From Streptomyces albicerus (GTDB lineage Bacteria; Actinomycetota; Actinomycetes; Streptomycetales; Streptomycetaceae): 64,000 bases of DNA. The translations under genes and the position numbers were made by a program. The stretch covers positions 56,315-120,314 of the forward strand of contig NZ_VWMY01000031.1 in assembly GCF_008905045.1 (NCBI RefSeq), read 5' to 3'. The notes beneath the pieces were generated by a model, which did not search any database, was not told the DNA's origin, and saw only the letters and a program-made list of their open reading frames with translations. Position 1 is the stretch's first letter, and each line of letters starts with the position of its first letter. Of this stretch, positions 50,919 through 59,386 are shown piece by piece.

Positions 50919-52604
50919 CTAACCGGTATACCCGACAGCTTCTGGCGTGATTTCCTTTAGTTCTCCTTCCATCAGCAGCCAGCGCGTGATCCCGATCGAC
51001 TCCAGGAACGGCACGTCGTGGCTGGCCACGATCAGCGCTCCCTCGTACGACTCCAGGGCCGTGGTGAGCTGCCGCACGCTCGCCATGTCGAGGTTGTTCG
51101 TCGGCTCGTCGAGCATCAGGAGCTGCGGCGCGGGCTCGGCGAGCATCAGCGCGGCCAGGGCTGCCCGGAAGCGTTCGCCGCCGGAGAGTGTCGCCGCGCG
51201 CTGGTCGGCCCGCGCGCCCCGGAACAGGAAGCGGGCCAGCCGCGCCCGGACGCGGTTGTTGGTGGCGCCGGGTGAGAACCGGGCCACGTTCTCGGCGACC
51301 GTCAGCTCGTCGTCGAGCACGTCGAGCCGCTGCGGCAGGAAGCGCAGGGGCACATGCGCCCGCGCCTCCCCGGAGACCGGCGCCAGCTCCCCGGAGATCG
51401 TCCGCAGCAGGGTCGTCTTGCCCGCTCCGTTGCGCCCGATCAGCGCGACCCGCTCGGGTCCGCGCAGATCGAAGTTGCCCGCCACGCTCGCTCCGTACGC
51501 CAACTCCAGGTCCAGGAGCGTGAGTACGGTACGGCCCGGCGGCACGGCCGTGTACGGCAGGTCGACGCGGATCTCGTCGTCGTCCCGCACGGCGTCGACG
51601 GCCTCGTCGAGGCGGTCCTTGGCCTCGGCGAGCTTCTCCTCGTGCATGATGCGGTGCTTGCCCGCGGACACCTGGGCCGAGCGGCTCTTCAGCTTCATCA
51701 CGGCCCGGGGCTCGCGCTTGGTGTCGTACATCTTCTGCGCATACCTCTTGCGATGCGCCAACTTGACCTGGGCGTCGACCAGTTCGCGCTTCTGCTTCTT
51801 CAGGTCGGACTCGGCAGCGCGCACCATGCGCTCGGCCGCCTCCTGCTCGGTGGCGAGTACCTCCTCGTATGCCGAGTAGTTGCCGCCGTACCAGGCGACC
51901 TCGCCCACCCGTCTCCCACCACCACCCTCAACCGAGGCGCTGCGCGCCGCACCTCCTCCTCGGTGGAGATCCGCGATCTGGTCGACCAGGTCCAGGAGTT
52001 CACGGTCGTGGCTGACCACGACCATGACCCCGGACCAGGCCTCGACGGCCGCGTACAGGCGTCGGCGCGCGTACAGGTCGAGGTTGTTGGTGGGCTCGTC
52101 CAGCAGGAGTACGTCGGGCCGGCGCAGCAGCAGCGCGGCCAGACGCAGCAGGACCGACTCGCCGCCCGAGACCTCGCCGATGGTGCGGTCCAACTCGATA
52201 TGGCCGAGGCCGAGTTCGCCGAGGGTCGCGACGGCGCGCTCCTCGACGTCCCAGTCGTCGCCCACGATGTCGAAGTGCTTCTCGGACACGTCGCCCGACT
52301 CGATGGCGTGCAGCGCGGCGCGCTTGGCGGCGATGTCCAGCGCCTCGTCGACCCGCAGGCCGGTGTCGAGGGTGACGTTCTGCGGCAGATGGCCCACCTC
52401 GCCAGCGACGCGGACGGTGCCGTCGGTCGGGGTGAGCTGCCCGGCGATCAGCTTCAACAGAGTTGATTTTCCTGATCCGTTGACCCCGACGAGCCCGGTT
52501 CTGCCCGGGCCGAAGGACACCTGCAGATCCTCGAAGACGGAGGTGCCGTCCGGCCAGGCGAAGGAGAGGGAGGTGCAGGTGATGGAGGTGGGGAAGGTAG
52601 ACAT
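50919..52604 (-). CDS. ABC-F ribosome-protection-type ATPase
   Basis: A 561-residue protein without membrane segments. Two NBDs (Walker A GVNGSGKST and GRNGAGKT; signatures VSGGES and LSGGERF; Walker B LLLDEPTNNLDL and LMLDEPTNNLDM) are joined by a charged helical linker (about 255-330), the antibiotic-resistance/translation-factor domain. An 18-residue Gly/Arg/Ser-rich insertion sits at about residues 214-234. ABC-F proteins bind the ribosomal E-site and displace antibiotics. ATG at 52604 preceded by GAGG; an in-frame ATG at 52697 lies in the leader. Confidence 0.92.
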   Translation of the reverse strand: MSTFPTSITCTSLSFAWPDGTSVFEDLQVSFGPGRTGLVGVNGSGKSTLLKLIAGQLTPTDGTVRVAGEVGHLPQNVTLDTGLRVDEALDIAAKRAALHAIESGDVSEKHFDIVGDDWDVEERAVATLGELGLGHIELDRTIGEVSGGESVLLRLAALLLRRPDVLLLDEPTNNLDLYARRRLYAAVEAWSGVMVVVSHDRELLDLVDQIADLHRGGGAARSASVEGGGGRRVGEVAWYGGNYSAYEEVLATEQEAAERMVRAAESDLKKQKRELVDAQVKLAHRKRYAQKMYDTKREPRAVMKLKSRSAQVSAGKHRIMHEEKLAEAKDRLDEAVDAVRDDDEIRVDLPYTAVPPGRTVLTLLDLELAYGASVAGNFDLRGPERVALIGRNGAGKTTLLRTISGELAPVSGEARAHVPLRFLPQRLDVLDDELTVAENVARFSPGATNNRVRARLARFLFRGARADQRAATLSGGERFRAALAALMLAEPAPQLLMLDEPTNNLDMASVRQLTTALESYEGALIVASHDVPFLESIGITRWLLMEGELKEITPEAVGYTG

Positions 52605-52874
52605 ACGCGCCTCGCGGTGCTTGATGCGGTCAGGGCAACGCGTATCGAGACACCGGAAGGCGGCGACGGCCGGCGGACGGCGGAAGTCCCCGGGCATCCT
52701 CAGAGGAAGGGAAAGCCCTGTACCGGAGAACGGCTCGTAGGCCGAGGTCGCACGCTACGCACACACGACAGACGTGTGTGACGCGGTGTCTCAGGACCTC
52801 AGACGAGCAACGTCCTTCTCCAATCGGCGGCAACAGGACCTTTACACCGTACGAGGGGTCGCGGTGCCTGTCAA
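52605..52874 (-). promoter_or_regulatory. Consensus promoter and long structured leader of the ABC-F gene
   Basis: On the minus strand TTGACA (52869-52874) and TACGGT (52846-52851) are 17 bp apart, a near-perfect housekeeping promoter. Transcription should begin near 52839, leaving a leader of about 235 nt. It contains a GGAGAAGG site followed by TTG-CTC-GTC-TGA, which could encode a three-residue peptide. Then come a strong stem (arms 52760-52767 and 52773-52780, CACACACG) and further G/C hairpins. The layout suggests antibiotic-responsive attenuation, as known for other ABC-F genes. Confidence 0.65.
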
Positions 52875-52918
52875 CGAATTAACGTGAGCCCCGACCTCGA
52901 CCGCGTGAAGGAGACCCC

Positions 52919-53587
52919 GTGCCCAACGGTTCGCTCTCGCTGCCCGCCCGGCTCTACCTGCTGGCCTGGGACACCACGAAGCTGAAGGTCACCGGCGCGA
53001 CCTACCTCCCGCATCTCGTCCGGGCCGGCGCCCTCACCGAGCTGGCGCAGCGCAGGCTGCTGGCCGACGTGGACGGCATCGCCACGCCCACGGACCCCGA
53101 CGGCCGGACCGGCGACCCCGTCCTCGACGGTCTCCTGGAACTCGTCGAGGAGTCCCGGCCGCACAGGTGGAAGACCTGGGTCAGCCTGCGGGCGCACGTC
53201 ACACTGGACGCCGTACGGGCGCAGCTCGCCGCCAGCGGATATCTGCGCGCGGAGAAGAAGCGGGTTCTCGGGCTCTTTCCGTCCGTCGAGTACGAACTGG
53301 CCGGCGTCGCCGTCGTGGACGGACTGCGGGAGGAAGCACGGCAGGTGCTGGAGGGTCCGGTGCCCGTCGACGAGGTCTCCGAGCGGGAGGCGGCGCTCGT
53401 CGCCCTCGCCGCCTCGGCCGAGCTGCACACACTCCTGTCGGGCAGCGAACGGCGCCAGTACAAGGAGCGCCTCGAGGCACTGACCGAACGCACCGGGGCC
53501 ACGACTCCGGCCCTGCGGAAGGCGATCCAGGAGGTGCGGACGGCGGTGGCCGTGGCGATCACGACGTCGGGAGTGCCGGGGAACTGA
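52919..53587 (+). CDS. GPP34 (GOLPH3/Vps74-like) family protein
   Basis: A 222-residue protein of the GPP34 family, which is frequent in actinomycetes and related to eukaryotic Golgi phosphoproteins that bind phosphoinositides. Typical blocks: LSLPARLYLLAWD at the start, LVRAGALTELAQRRLL, and the helical C-terminus ALRKAIQEVRTAVAVAI. The bacterial role is not established. GTG start at 52919 with AAGGAGA at good spacing. It is divergent from the ABC-F leader. Confidence 0.85.
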   Translation: MPNGSLSLPARLYLLAWDTTKLKVTGATYLPHLVRAGALTELAQRRLLADVDGIATPTDPDGRTGDPVLDGLLELVEESRPHRWKTWVSLRAHVTLDAVRAQLAASGYLRAEKKRVLGLFPSVEYELAGVAVVDGLREEARQVLEGPVPVDEVSEREAALVALAASAELHTLLSGSERRQYKERLEALTERTGATTPALRKAIQEVRTAVAVAITTSGVPGN

Positions 53588-53706
53588 GTCCCCGCTCGGT
53601 TGTGGCGACGGGGAGCCGGGGCCTGCGAGAACGCTTCCGGGGCGGCCCATGTACGTGTCGGATTCCTGCCAGCCAGGCCCCGCATCCCGGTGATTGGCTC
53701 GTCCAC

Positions 53707-54528
53707 ATGACCAATCCCAATCTTCGTGAACAGGCCCTGGCCTTCCGCGAACTGCACATCCCCGGCCGCCCCCTCGTCCTCGCCAACGCCTGGGACACCG
53801 CGAGTGCCCGCATCATCGAGGCGGCCGGCGCCCCCGCCGTCGCGACCACCAGCGCGGGCCTGGCCTGGGACCTGGGCGCGGCGGACGGCGACCGCCTCGA
53901 CCGGGAGCGTGCCCTCGGGGCTGTCGCACGGATCGCCGCCGCCGTCCGCGTGCCGGTCAGCGCGGACATCGAGACCGGCTACGCCGAGGACGCCAAGGGC
54001 GTCGGCGACACGGTCCGTGCGGTACTCGCGGCCGGAGCGGTCGGCGTGAACATCGAGGACGCCCTGTACGGCGGCGGTGAGCTGCTGCGATCGGTCGCCG
54101 AGCAGGCCGAGCGGATCGCGGTGGCCAGGGAGGCCGCCGACTCGGCCGGGGTGCCGCTGTTCGTCAACGCCCGTATCGACACGTATCTGACGGGTGCCGG
54201 AGACCTGGCCGCCACCCTGGAGCGCGCCGCCGCCTTCCTCGCCGCCGGGGCCGACGGCGTCTTCGTGCCCGGTCCCGTCGACCCGGTCATCGTCAAGGCC
54301 TTGGCCGAGGGCGTGGACGGCCCGCTCAATGTGATGGCGGGGCCCGGCGCACCGTCCGTCGCCGAGCTGGCCTCGCTCGGCGTCGCCCGGATCAGCGTGG
54401 GCTCGGGCATCGCGCAGGCCGCGCACGCACTGGTCCGCCGCGCCGCGCGGGAGCTGCTGGACACGGGGACGTACGAGTCGCTGGCCGGCGGACTCGACTA
54501 CGGGGAGCTCAACGCCCTGCTGGGGTAG
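53707..54528 (+). CDS. Isocitrate lyase/PEP mutase-family enzyme
   Basis: A 273-residue (beta/alpha)8 protein. Mg-binding and substrate residues are visible in LVLANAWDTASARIIEAAG, SADIETGYAED and GVNIEDALY; the NARIDTYL segment is also typical. The KKCGH motif of true isocitrate lyase is absent, so a carbon-carbon lyase or phosphonate-type reaction on another small acid is more likely. ATG at 53707; upstream frames are not coding. Confidence 0.9.
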   Translation: MTNPNLREQALAFRELHIPGRPLVLANAWDTASARIIEAAGAPAVATTSAGLAWDLGAADGDRLDRERALGAVARIAAAVRVPVSADIETGYAEDAKGVGDTVRAVLAAGAVGVNIEDALYGGGELLRSVAEQAERIAVAREAADSAGVPLFVNARIDTYLTGAGDLAATLERAAAFLAAGADGVFVPGPVDPVIVKALAEGVDGPLNVMAGPGAPSVAELASLGVARISVGSGIAQAAHALVRRAARELLDTGTYESLAGGLDYGELNALLG

Positions 54529-54536
54529 GGGCGTTA

Positions 54537-54565
54537 GCCTCTCTTCGAAGCTCTCGAAGAGAGGC
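54537..54565. terminator. Bidirectional terminator between convergent genes
   Basis: Perfect 12-bp arms 54537-54548 (GCCTCTCTTCGA) and 54554-54565 around a 5-nt loop, 9 nt after the PEP-mutase-family stop and 15 nt before the end of the convergent ssgD-like gene. Confidence 0.75.
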
Positions 54566-54579
54566 ACTTCCCGAAGGGA

Positions 54580-54996
54580 TCAGCAGGCGTCCCGCATCAA
54601 CTCGGCGAGCTGGTGGTCCAGATCCTGGTGCAGATGCTCCAGACCGACGGGCACCAGCTCCGTCGAACTCTCCAGAAAACGCCGCAGCTCGCCCGCGCGG
54701 ACGTGGATCACGGCGGTGCCCTCGGGGGCGTGGAACTCCAGGACGATGCGGTCGTACCCATACGGGCGCACCCGCACGTCCCCGTGCCCCACCGGCTCCT
54801 CCAGGCCCAGGACGAGCAGTTCGCGGGCGAAGGTCCAGATCACGTCCACGCCTTCGAGCGTGGCCGGGGCCGGGAAGGACATGCGGACGGCGAAGGGGTC
54901 GCGCGGGTCGTAGCGGAGTGTGGCGGGAATGCTCGGCATCCGCGGCGCGGCGGCGACGAGGCGGGCCTCTACGGGCTGCTCGATGACGGTGGACAA
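54580..54996 (-). CDS. ssgD: SsgA-like sporulation/cell division protein
   Basis: A 138-residue SALP. The family core is present: LRYDPRDPFAVRMSF, VIWTFARELLVLGL, GHGDVRVRP and the C-terminal HLHQDLDHQLAELM. SALPs steer peptidoglycan synthesis and septum formation in sporulating actinomycetes. The start is best read as a TTG at 54996 with AAGGGAG 7 nt upstream. The symbol rests on my memory that ssgD sits close to the UvrA/ABC-F pair in S. coelicolor; the family call is firm, the orthology less so. Confidence 0.82.
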   Translation of the reverse strand: MSTVIEQPVEARLVAAAPRMPSIPATLRYDPRDPFAVRMSFPAPATLEGVDVIWTFARELLVLGLEEPVGHGDVRVRPYGYDRIVLEFHAPEGTAVIHVRAGELRRFLESSTELVPVGLEHLHQDLDHQLAELMRDAC

Positions 54997-55218
54997 CGCC
55001 TTGCTCCCTTGTGACGGATGGACGAACGGCGGACGGATGAGCCGGGCACTTGTAGAGACGACGGAATGGGCCAATCCGTACTCACGAAAACGCATGAAGT
55101 CCGAGTGACCTCCGTCACCACCTTCAATCACGGGAGTGATCGCAGATTTTTGAAGTGGTCGCCGACGCCTTCCGGGCCATCTGGACGCCACCGGGGGAGT
55201 GGGCTAGCTTCGCCCGCC

Positions 55219-56340
55219 ATGAGGGTCTTGGGGAAGACGCGACGGACGAGACGTACGAGATCCACGAGGCGACTGATGACCGTAGGGGTGTGCGGAGTTG
55301 CGCTCGCCGCCGCGCTCACGGCGCCCGCGCAGGCACAGGGACCGGACCACGGACCGGACCACGGGAAGTCGCCGCACTGGGAGTTGAAGGACAGCGGCAC
55401 GGACGTACGCTTCCGGGGGCTCTCCGCCGTCAGCCGGAACACTGCCTGGCTGGCCGGGTCCAAGGGCACCGTGCTGCGCACCTCCGACGGCGGAGCGAGC
55501 TGGCGGAACGTATCGCCGCCCGGGACCGCCGAGTTGGAGTTCCGCGACATCGAGGCCTTCGACAGCCGGCGTGCGGTGGTGCTGGCCATCGGTGAGGGCG
55601 AGGCGTCCCGGGTCTTCCGGACCGAGGACGGCGGCGCGACCTGGACCGAGTCCTTCCGCAACACCGACGCGAAGGCCTTCTACGACTGCCTCACCTTCTT
55701 CGACCGGCGCCACGGCCTTGCGATGAGCGACCCGGTCGACGGCAAATTCCGGATCCTGTCGACCAGCGACGGCGGCCGCTCCTGGAAGGTGCTGCCCAGT
55801 GACGGTATGCCCGCGGCCCAGGAGGGCGAGGCGGGCTTCGCGGCCAGTGGTCAGTGCCTGGTCAGCTCGGGGCCGCGCGACGTGTGGCTGGCCACCGGCG
55901 GGGCCGCACGCGCGCGCGTGCTGCACTCCTCCGACCGGGGCCTGACCTGGACGGCCACCGACACGCCGATTCCGGCAGGCGACCCGGCCCGCGGCGTCTT
56001 CGCCCTCGCCTTCCGCGACCGGACGCACGGCATCGCCGTCGGCGGCGACTACCGCGCCGACCAGGCCTCACCGCGGGCGGCCGCGGTCAGCGGCGACGGC
56101 GGCCGCACCTGGACGACGGCCGCCACACTGCCGCCCGCCTACCGCTCGGGCGTCACGTGGCTCCCGCACAGCCGCTCGGCCGCCCTCGCGGTCGGCCCCA
56201 CCGGCACCGACCTCACCACGGACGGCGGCCGCACCTGGCGCGGGCTGGACACCGGGTCGTACGACACCGTCGACTGCACCCCCGACCTGGGCTGCTGGGC
56301 CTCCGGAGAGAAGGGCCGGGTGGCACGACTGGAGCGCTGA
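55219..56340 (+). CDS. Secreted Asp-box (YCF48/BNR-like) propeller protein
   Basis: A 373-residue exported protein. An Arg-rich N-terminus and a hydrophobic signal ending AQAQG lead into a beta-propeller with six Asp-box motifs (SDGGASW, EDGGATW, SDGGRSW, SDRGLTW, GDGGRTW, TDGGRTW). The annotation as oxidoreductase is common for such proteins but no cofactor motif is seen. Asp boxes are structural, so the function is open. A C-terminal Cys pair (DCTPDLGCW) may form a disulfide. Confidence 0.85.
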   Translation: MRVLGKTRRTRRTRSTRRLMTVGVCGVALAAALTAPAQAQGPDHGPDHGKSPHWELKDSGTDVRFRGLSAVSRNTAWLAGSKGTVLRTSDGGASWRNVSPPGTAELEFRDIEAFDSRRAVVLAIGEGEASRVFRTEDGGATWTESFRNTDAKAFYDCLTFFDRRHGLAMSDPVDGKFRILSTSDGGRSWKVLPSDGMPAAQEGEAGFAASGQCLVSSGPRDVWLATGGAARARVLHSSDRGLTWTATDTPIPAGDPARGVFALAFRDRTHGIAVGGDYRADQASPRAAAVSGDGGRTWTTAATLPPAYRSGVTWLPHSRSAALAVGPTGTDLTTDGGRTWRGLDTGSYDTVDCTPDLGCWASGEKGRVARLER

Positions 56341-56418
56341 TGCGCCGGGACCCGGGCCGTGCTTGGCTGGAAGACGAGCTGTTTCCAGCGGTCGCTTTCC
56401 AGCGGGAGGAGTCCTGCC

Positions 56419-56742
56419 ATGCCACGCGGCTCGAGTTCCAAACGGGAACGCCAGTACGAGCACATCAAGGAGAGCGCGCGCGAACGCGGCGAGAGCGAGC
56501 GGCGCGCCGAGGAGATCGCCGCCCGGACCGTCAACAAGGAACGCGCCCGGAGCGGCGAGTCCGACACCGCGAGCCGTACGTCGACCCAGGACATCTCGTC
56601 CGGCCGTCGCGGGGGCCGGCGGTCCGGCAAGGGCGCACAAGGGCCCACGTACGACCAGCTCTACGAGGAGGCGAAGCGCCGGGGCGTCGAGGGCCGCTCC
56701 AAGATGAACAAGCAGCAGTTGTCCCGGTCGCTGGGTCGTTGA
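56419..56742 (+). CDS. Small basic protein with Rho-N/SAP-like C-terminus
   Basis: A 107-residue, highly charged protein. The N-terminal half is a helical KRERQYEHIKESARERGESE-type segment likely to be disordered or coiled. The C-terminus (QLYEEAKRRGVEGRSKMNKQ) resembles the Rho termination factor N-terminal/SAP-like helical hairpin that contacts nucleic acid. Often annotated as plasmid stabilisation protein in Streptomyces; evidence for that function is weak. GGGAGGA precedes the ATG at 56419. Confidence 0.8.
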   Translation: MPRGSSSKRERQYEHIKESARERGESERRAEEIAARTVNKERARSGESDTASRTSTQDISSGRRGGRRSGKGAQGPTYDQLYEEAKRRGVEGRSKMNKQQLSRSLGR

Positions 56743-56838
56743 AGCCGCCCGGGCCCGGCGCCCAGGCGACGTCGGGCGCCCTCCTCGGCAGGGTCGCCTT
56801 GTGATCCTGCCGGCCAATCGGAGACGATCGGCGGCACC

Positions 56839-57582
56839 ATGACGACCGTACGCATCCCCGCGGGCTGGCCCGCCACCGAAGAGCAAGCACGGGCCGTGCA
56901 GGACGAGTTGCGGGGGCGGGTGGTCCTCGACGAGCCCGGGCCGCCGCCGGGAACCGGCCTGGTGACCGGGGTCGACGTGGCGTACGACGACGAACGCGAC
57001 GTCGTCGTGGCCGCGGCCGTCGTGCTCGACGCGGCGACCCTCGGCGTCGTCGCCGAGGCCACGGCCGTGGGGCAGGTGTCCTTCCCGTACGTCCCCGGGC
57101 TGCTCGCCTTCCGGGAGATCCCGGCGGTCCTGGCCGCCCTCGAAGCGCTGCCGTGCGAACCGGGCCTGGTCGTCTGCGACGGTTACGGCCTCGCCCACCC
57201 CCGGCGCTTCGGCCTGGCCAGCCACCTCGGCGTCCTCACCGGCCTCCCCACGATCGGCGTCGCCAAGAACCCGTTCACCTTCGTGTACGAGGAGCCGGAC
57301 GCCCCGCGCGGCTCCTCCTCCCCGCTGCTCGCGGGCGAGAAGGACGAGAAGGGCGAGGCGGGTGAGAAGGGCGAGAAGGGTGAGGCGGGCGAGGAAGAGG
57401 TCGGCCGGGCGCTGCGCACGCAGCCGGGGATCAAGCCGGTGTTCGTCTCGGTCGGCCACCGGGTGACCCTGGACAACGCCTGCGCCCACACGCTCCACCT
57501 CGCGCCGCGCTTCCGCCTCCCGGAGACGACCCGGCACGCGGACGCGCTGTGCCGCCGGACTCTGAAGGTGACGGCGGCCTGA
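56839..57582 (+). CDS. nfi: Endonuclease V with a Gly/Glu/Lys repeat insert
   Basis: A 247-residue repair nuclease that cleaves near deoxyinosine. Conserved blocks: VTGVDVAYDD (metal Asp), FREIPAVLAAL, VCDGYGLAHPRRFGLASHLG (second Asp and His) and TIGVAKN (Lys). A low-complexity insert at about residues 168-186 (GEKDEKGEAGEKGEKGEAGE) interrupts the fold before the C-terminal GIKPVFVSVGHRV strand; it comes from short in-frame repeats at 57338-57395. The catalytic residues are intact, so activity is likely kept. Confidence 0.92.
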   Translation: MTTVRIPAGWPATEEQARAVQDELRGRVVLDEPGPPPGTGLVTGVDVAYDDERDVVVAAAVVLDAATLGVVAEATAVGQVSFPYVPGLLAFREIPAVLAALEALPCEPGLVVCDGYGLAHPRRFGLASHLGVLTGLPTIGVAKNPFTFVYEEPDAPRGSSSPLLAGEKDEKGEAGEKGEKGEAGEEEVGRALRTQPGIKPVFVSVGHRVTLDNACAHTLHLAPRFRLPETTRHADALCRRTLKVTAA

Positions 57583-57587
57583 GCAGG

Positions 57588-57643
57588 TGTCCCTCGGTAC
57601 ATGTCCCTCGGTACGTGCCCCTCGGTTCGTGTCCCTGGGTATG
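57588..57643. repeat. Four 14-bp tandem repeats after endonuclease V
   Basis: TGTCCCTCGGTACA, TGTCCCTCGGTACG, TGCCCCTCGGTTCG and TGTCCCTGGGTATG follow each other without gaps, starting 5 nt after the nfi stop. Confidence 0.8.
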
Positions 57644-57647
57644 CGTG

Positions 57648-57699
57648 CTGAGTACGGCTTCTGAGTACGGCTTCTGAGTACGCGTTCTGAGTATCTGTA
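57648..57699. repeat. Four 13-bp tandem repeats directly after the first array
   Basis: CTGAGTACGGCTT twice exactly, then CTGAGTACGCGTT and CTGAGTATCTGTA. The unit differs from the 14-bp array just before it. Confidence 0.8.
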
Positions 57700-57739
57700 C
57701 GGATGCCGGGACCCCGCCATGATCGGCAGGCTGTGCCGC

Positions 57740-57886
57740 ATGACGACACACCGTGCTCCGAAGCCCGCCGCCAGCCCCAGTCAGCCCGTCGAGCGTGCCG
57801 TGATGGCCGGTCTGGTCCTCGCGGTCCTGGCCGGGGTCGCCTGGATAGCCGGGATGATCTACACGGTCATGGGGTGGCCGCTCTGA
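57740..57886 (+). CDS. Small single-pass membrane protein
   Basis: A 48-residue ORF from the ATG at 57740 to TGA at 57886. A polar N-terminus (TTHRAPKPAASPSQPVERA) is followed by one hydrophobic helix (VMAGLVLAVLAGVAWIAGMI) and a short end YTVMGWPL. Third positions are strongly G/C-biased, as in real genes. Function unknown; such small proteins are common in streptomycetes. Confidence 0.6.
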   Translation: MTTHRAPKPAASPSQPVERAVMAGLVLAVLAGVAWIAGMIYTVMGWPL

Positions 57887-58049
57887 GCAGTTCCTCGCGG
57901 CCGATGACGTCGGCGCTCGTCGCCGGCACCGTGCACGCGTAGGCCCCGGCGATCGCGCCGAAGAGACCGCACCGCTCGGGCGGCTCGCCGGACAGCCGTC
58001 CGAAGAGACAGCCCGCCGCGACCAGCCACGGACAACCCGTAGCAGCCAT
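57867..58049 (-). CDS. Possible small Cys-containing protein
   Basis: A 60-residue ORF (MAATGCPWLVAAGCLFGRLS and onward, with a third and fourth Cys). It ends 20 bp inside the convergent small membrane protein gene and shows acceptable codon bias. There is no clear ribosome binding site and no recognised domain, so it may be non-coding. Confidence 0.4.
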   Translation of the reverse strand: MAATGCPWLVAAGCLFGRLSGEPPERCGLFGAIAGAYACTVPATSADVIGREELLRAATP

Positions 58050-58083
58050 CCGGCAATGGTCGTACGGCGCGTCGCGCGAAGCA

Positions 58084-59274
58084 CTACCGCGTGGCAGCCA
58101 CCCGAAAACTGATGCCCGCCGATCGCAGCCGCTCAATCAGCGCATCCCCCATGGCGACCGCAGTCGTCACCTGCCCCGACGTCGAAGGAAGCTCGTCGAA
58201 GGCAAGGCACAACGCGGACTCGGCGAACATCTTGGCGGTCTCCCCGTAGCCGGGATCCCCACCCGAGACCTCGGTGAAGACCCTTCGCCCCCCACCCTCA
58301 CCGACGAACCGGACACGGAACCAACTCTTCGCCCGCTTCTCCTCGCTGGGCCCCTCGCCGGGCTTGAGCCGGTCGGACAGCCAGCGCCGAAGCGGCGGCA
58401 CCTGCGCCGCCGCGAGGGTGGCGCCAACCGCGGCCACCCCACCCACCACGAACGGCAACCGCTCGACGGCCGCATAGTGCCGATAGCGGAAATCGGGCCC
58501 GTACTGCTCCAGCGCCCGCGCGGACCGCTGCACGATCTGCGCATCGATCGTGGGTAGCGGAAGGGCCCACGCCCCGACCTCCTTGGCGAACCGCGGAGCG
58601 CCCGGCGGCGCGTACGCCCGCCGCCCCACCACCCGCGGCTCATGCCGCTTACGCTCCCGCGCGGCGGCGACGACATGCCGCCCGCGGGAGAACTGGTTGA
58701 GGGCGGAGGCGAACGTGCCGCCCGAGAACATCCCCTCGGCCCGCACGAACCCGTCCACGGTCAACGGCACCCCTTCGGGAAGCTGCCGCACGGTGAAGTA
58801 CGCGCCCAGGTCGTGCGGAATCGAGTCGAAACCGCACGCGTGCACCAGCCGCGCCCCGGTCTCACGCGCGCGTGCGTCGTGTCGCACATAGGTGAGGTCC
58901 ACGAACTCGGGCTCTCCGCAGAGGTCCGCGTAATCGGTGCCCGCGTCCGCGCAGGCGGCGACCAGGTCCTCGCCGTACGTCTGGTAGGGCCCGACGGTCG
59001 TGGCCACCACGCGCGCGTGCTCCGCGATTTCCCGCAGGGAGGCCGGATCGGCGGCATCGGCCCGCAGCACGGGCAGCTCCGCGCACGCCGGGTCGATCGC
59101 CGCGAGCCGCTCCCGCAGCCGTTCCAGCTTCGTGGTGTCGCGCGCCGCGATCGCCCAGCGCAACCCTTCCGGGGCGTGCGCGGCGAGGTACTCCGAGGTG
59201 AGCGTTCCGACGAACCCCGTGGCACCGAAGAGCACGATGTCGTATGCGCGCTCCGTCCTGTTCTGCCTGCTCAT
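58084..59274 (-). CDS. Saccharopine dehydrogenase-like NAD(P)-binding protein (trans-enoyl-reductase family)
   Basis: A 396-residue protein. The N-terminal Rossmann fold begins YDIVLFGATGFVG; VVATTVGPYQTYG and ADLCGEPEFVDLTY are family blocks, and GFDSIPHDLGAY is the central one. It resembles the actinobacterial proteins grouped with trans-acting enoyl reductases of lipid synthesis. No polyketide synthase is in the window. The reaction is unknown. Confidence 0.88.
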   Translation of the reverse strand: MSRQNRTERAYDIVLFGATGFVGTLTSEYLAAHAPEGLRWAIAARDTTKLERLRERLAAIDPACAELPVLRADAADPASLREIAEHARVVATTVGPYQTYGEDLVAACADAGTDYADLCGEPEFVDLTYVRHDARARETGARLVHACGFDSIPHDLGAYFTVRQLPEGVPLTVDGFVRAEGMFSGGTFASALNQFSRGRHVVAAARERKRHEPRVVGRRAYAPPGAPRFAKEVGAWALPLPTIDAQIVQRSARALEQYGPDFRYRHYAAVERLPFVVGGVAAVGATLAAAQVPPLRRWLSDRLKPGEGPSEEKRAKSWFRVRFVGEGGGRRVFTEVSGGDPGYGETAKMFAESALCLAFDELPSTSGQVTTAVAMGDALIERLRSAGISFRVAATR

Positions 59275-59386
59275 GGCACCTCTCAGCCGTCCAACCCGCG
59301 CCGATGTCGGTGGCTGAGGCTAGCGTGAGGTACGAGGAGCCGAACCAGGGCCCCGTGCATGGGGCCGAAAAGGACCGGAGGCAGTC

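Noticed and set aside
57588..57699. CRISPR array
   Set aside because: The units are contiguous 13-14-bp tandem repeats with no spacers and no cas genes.
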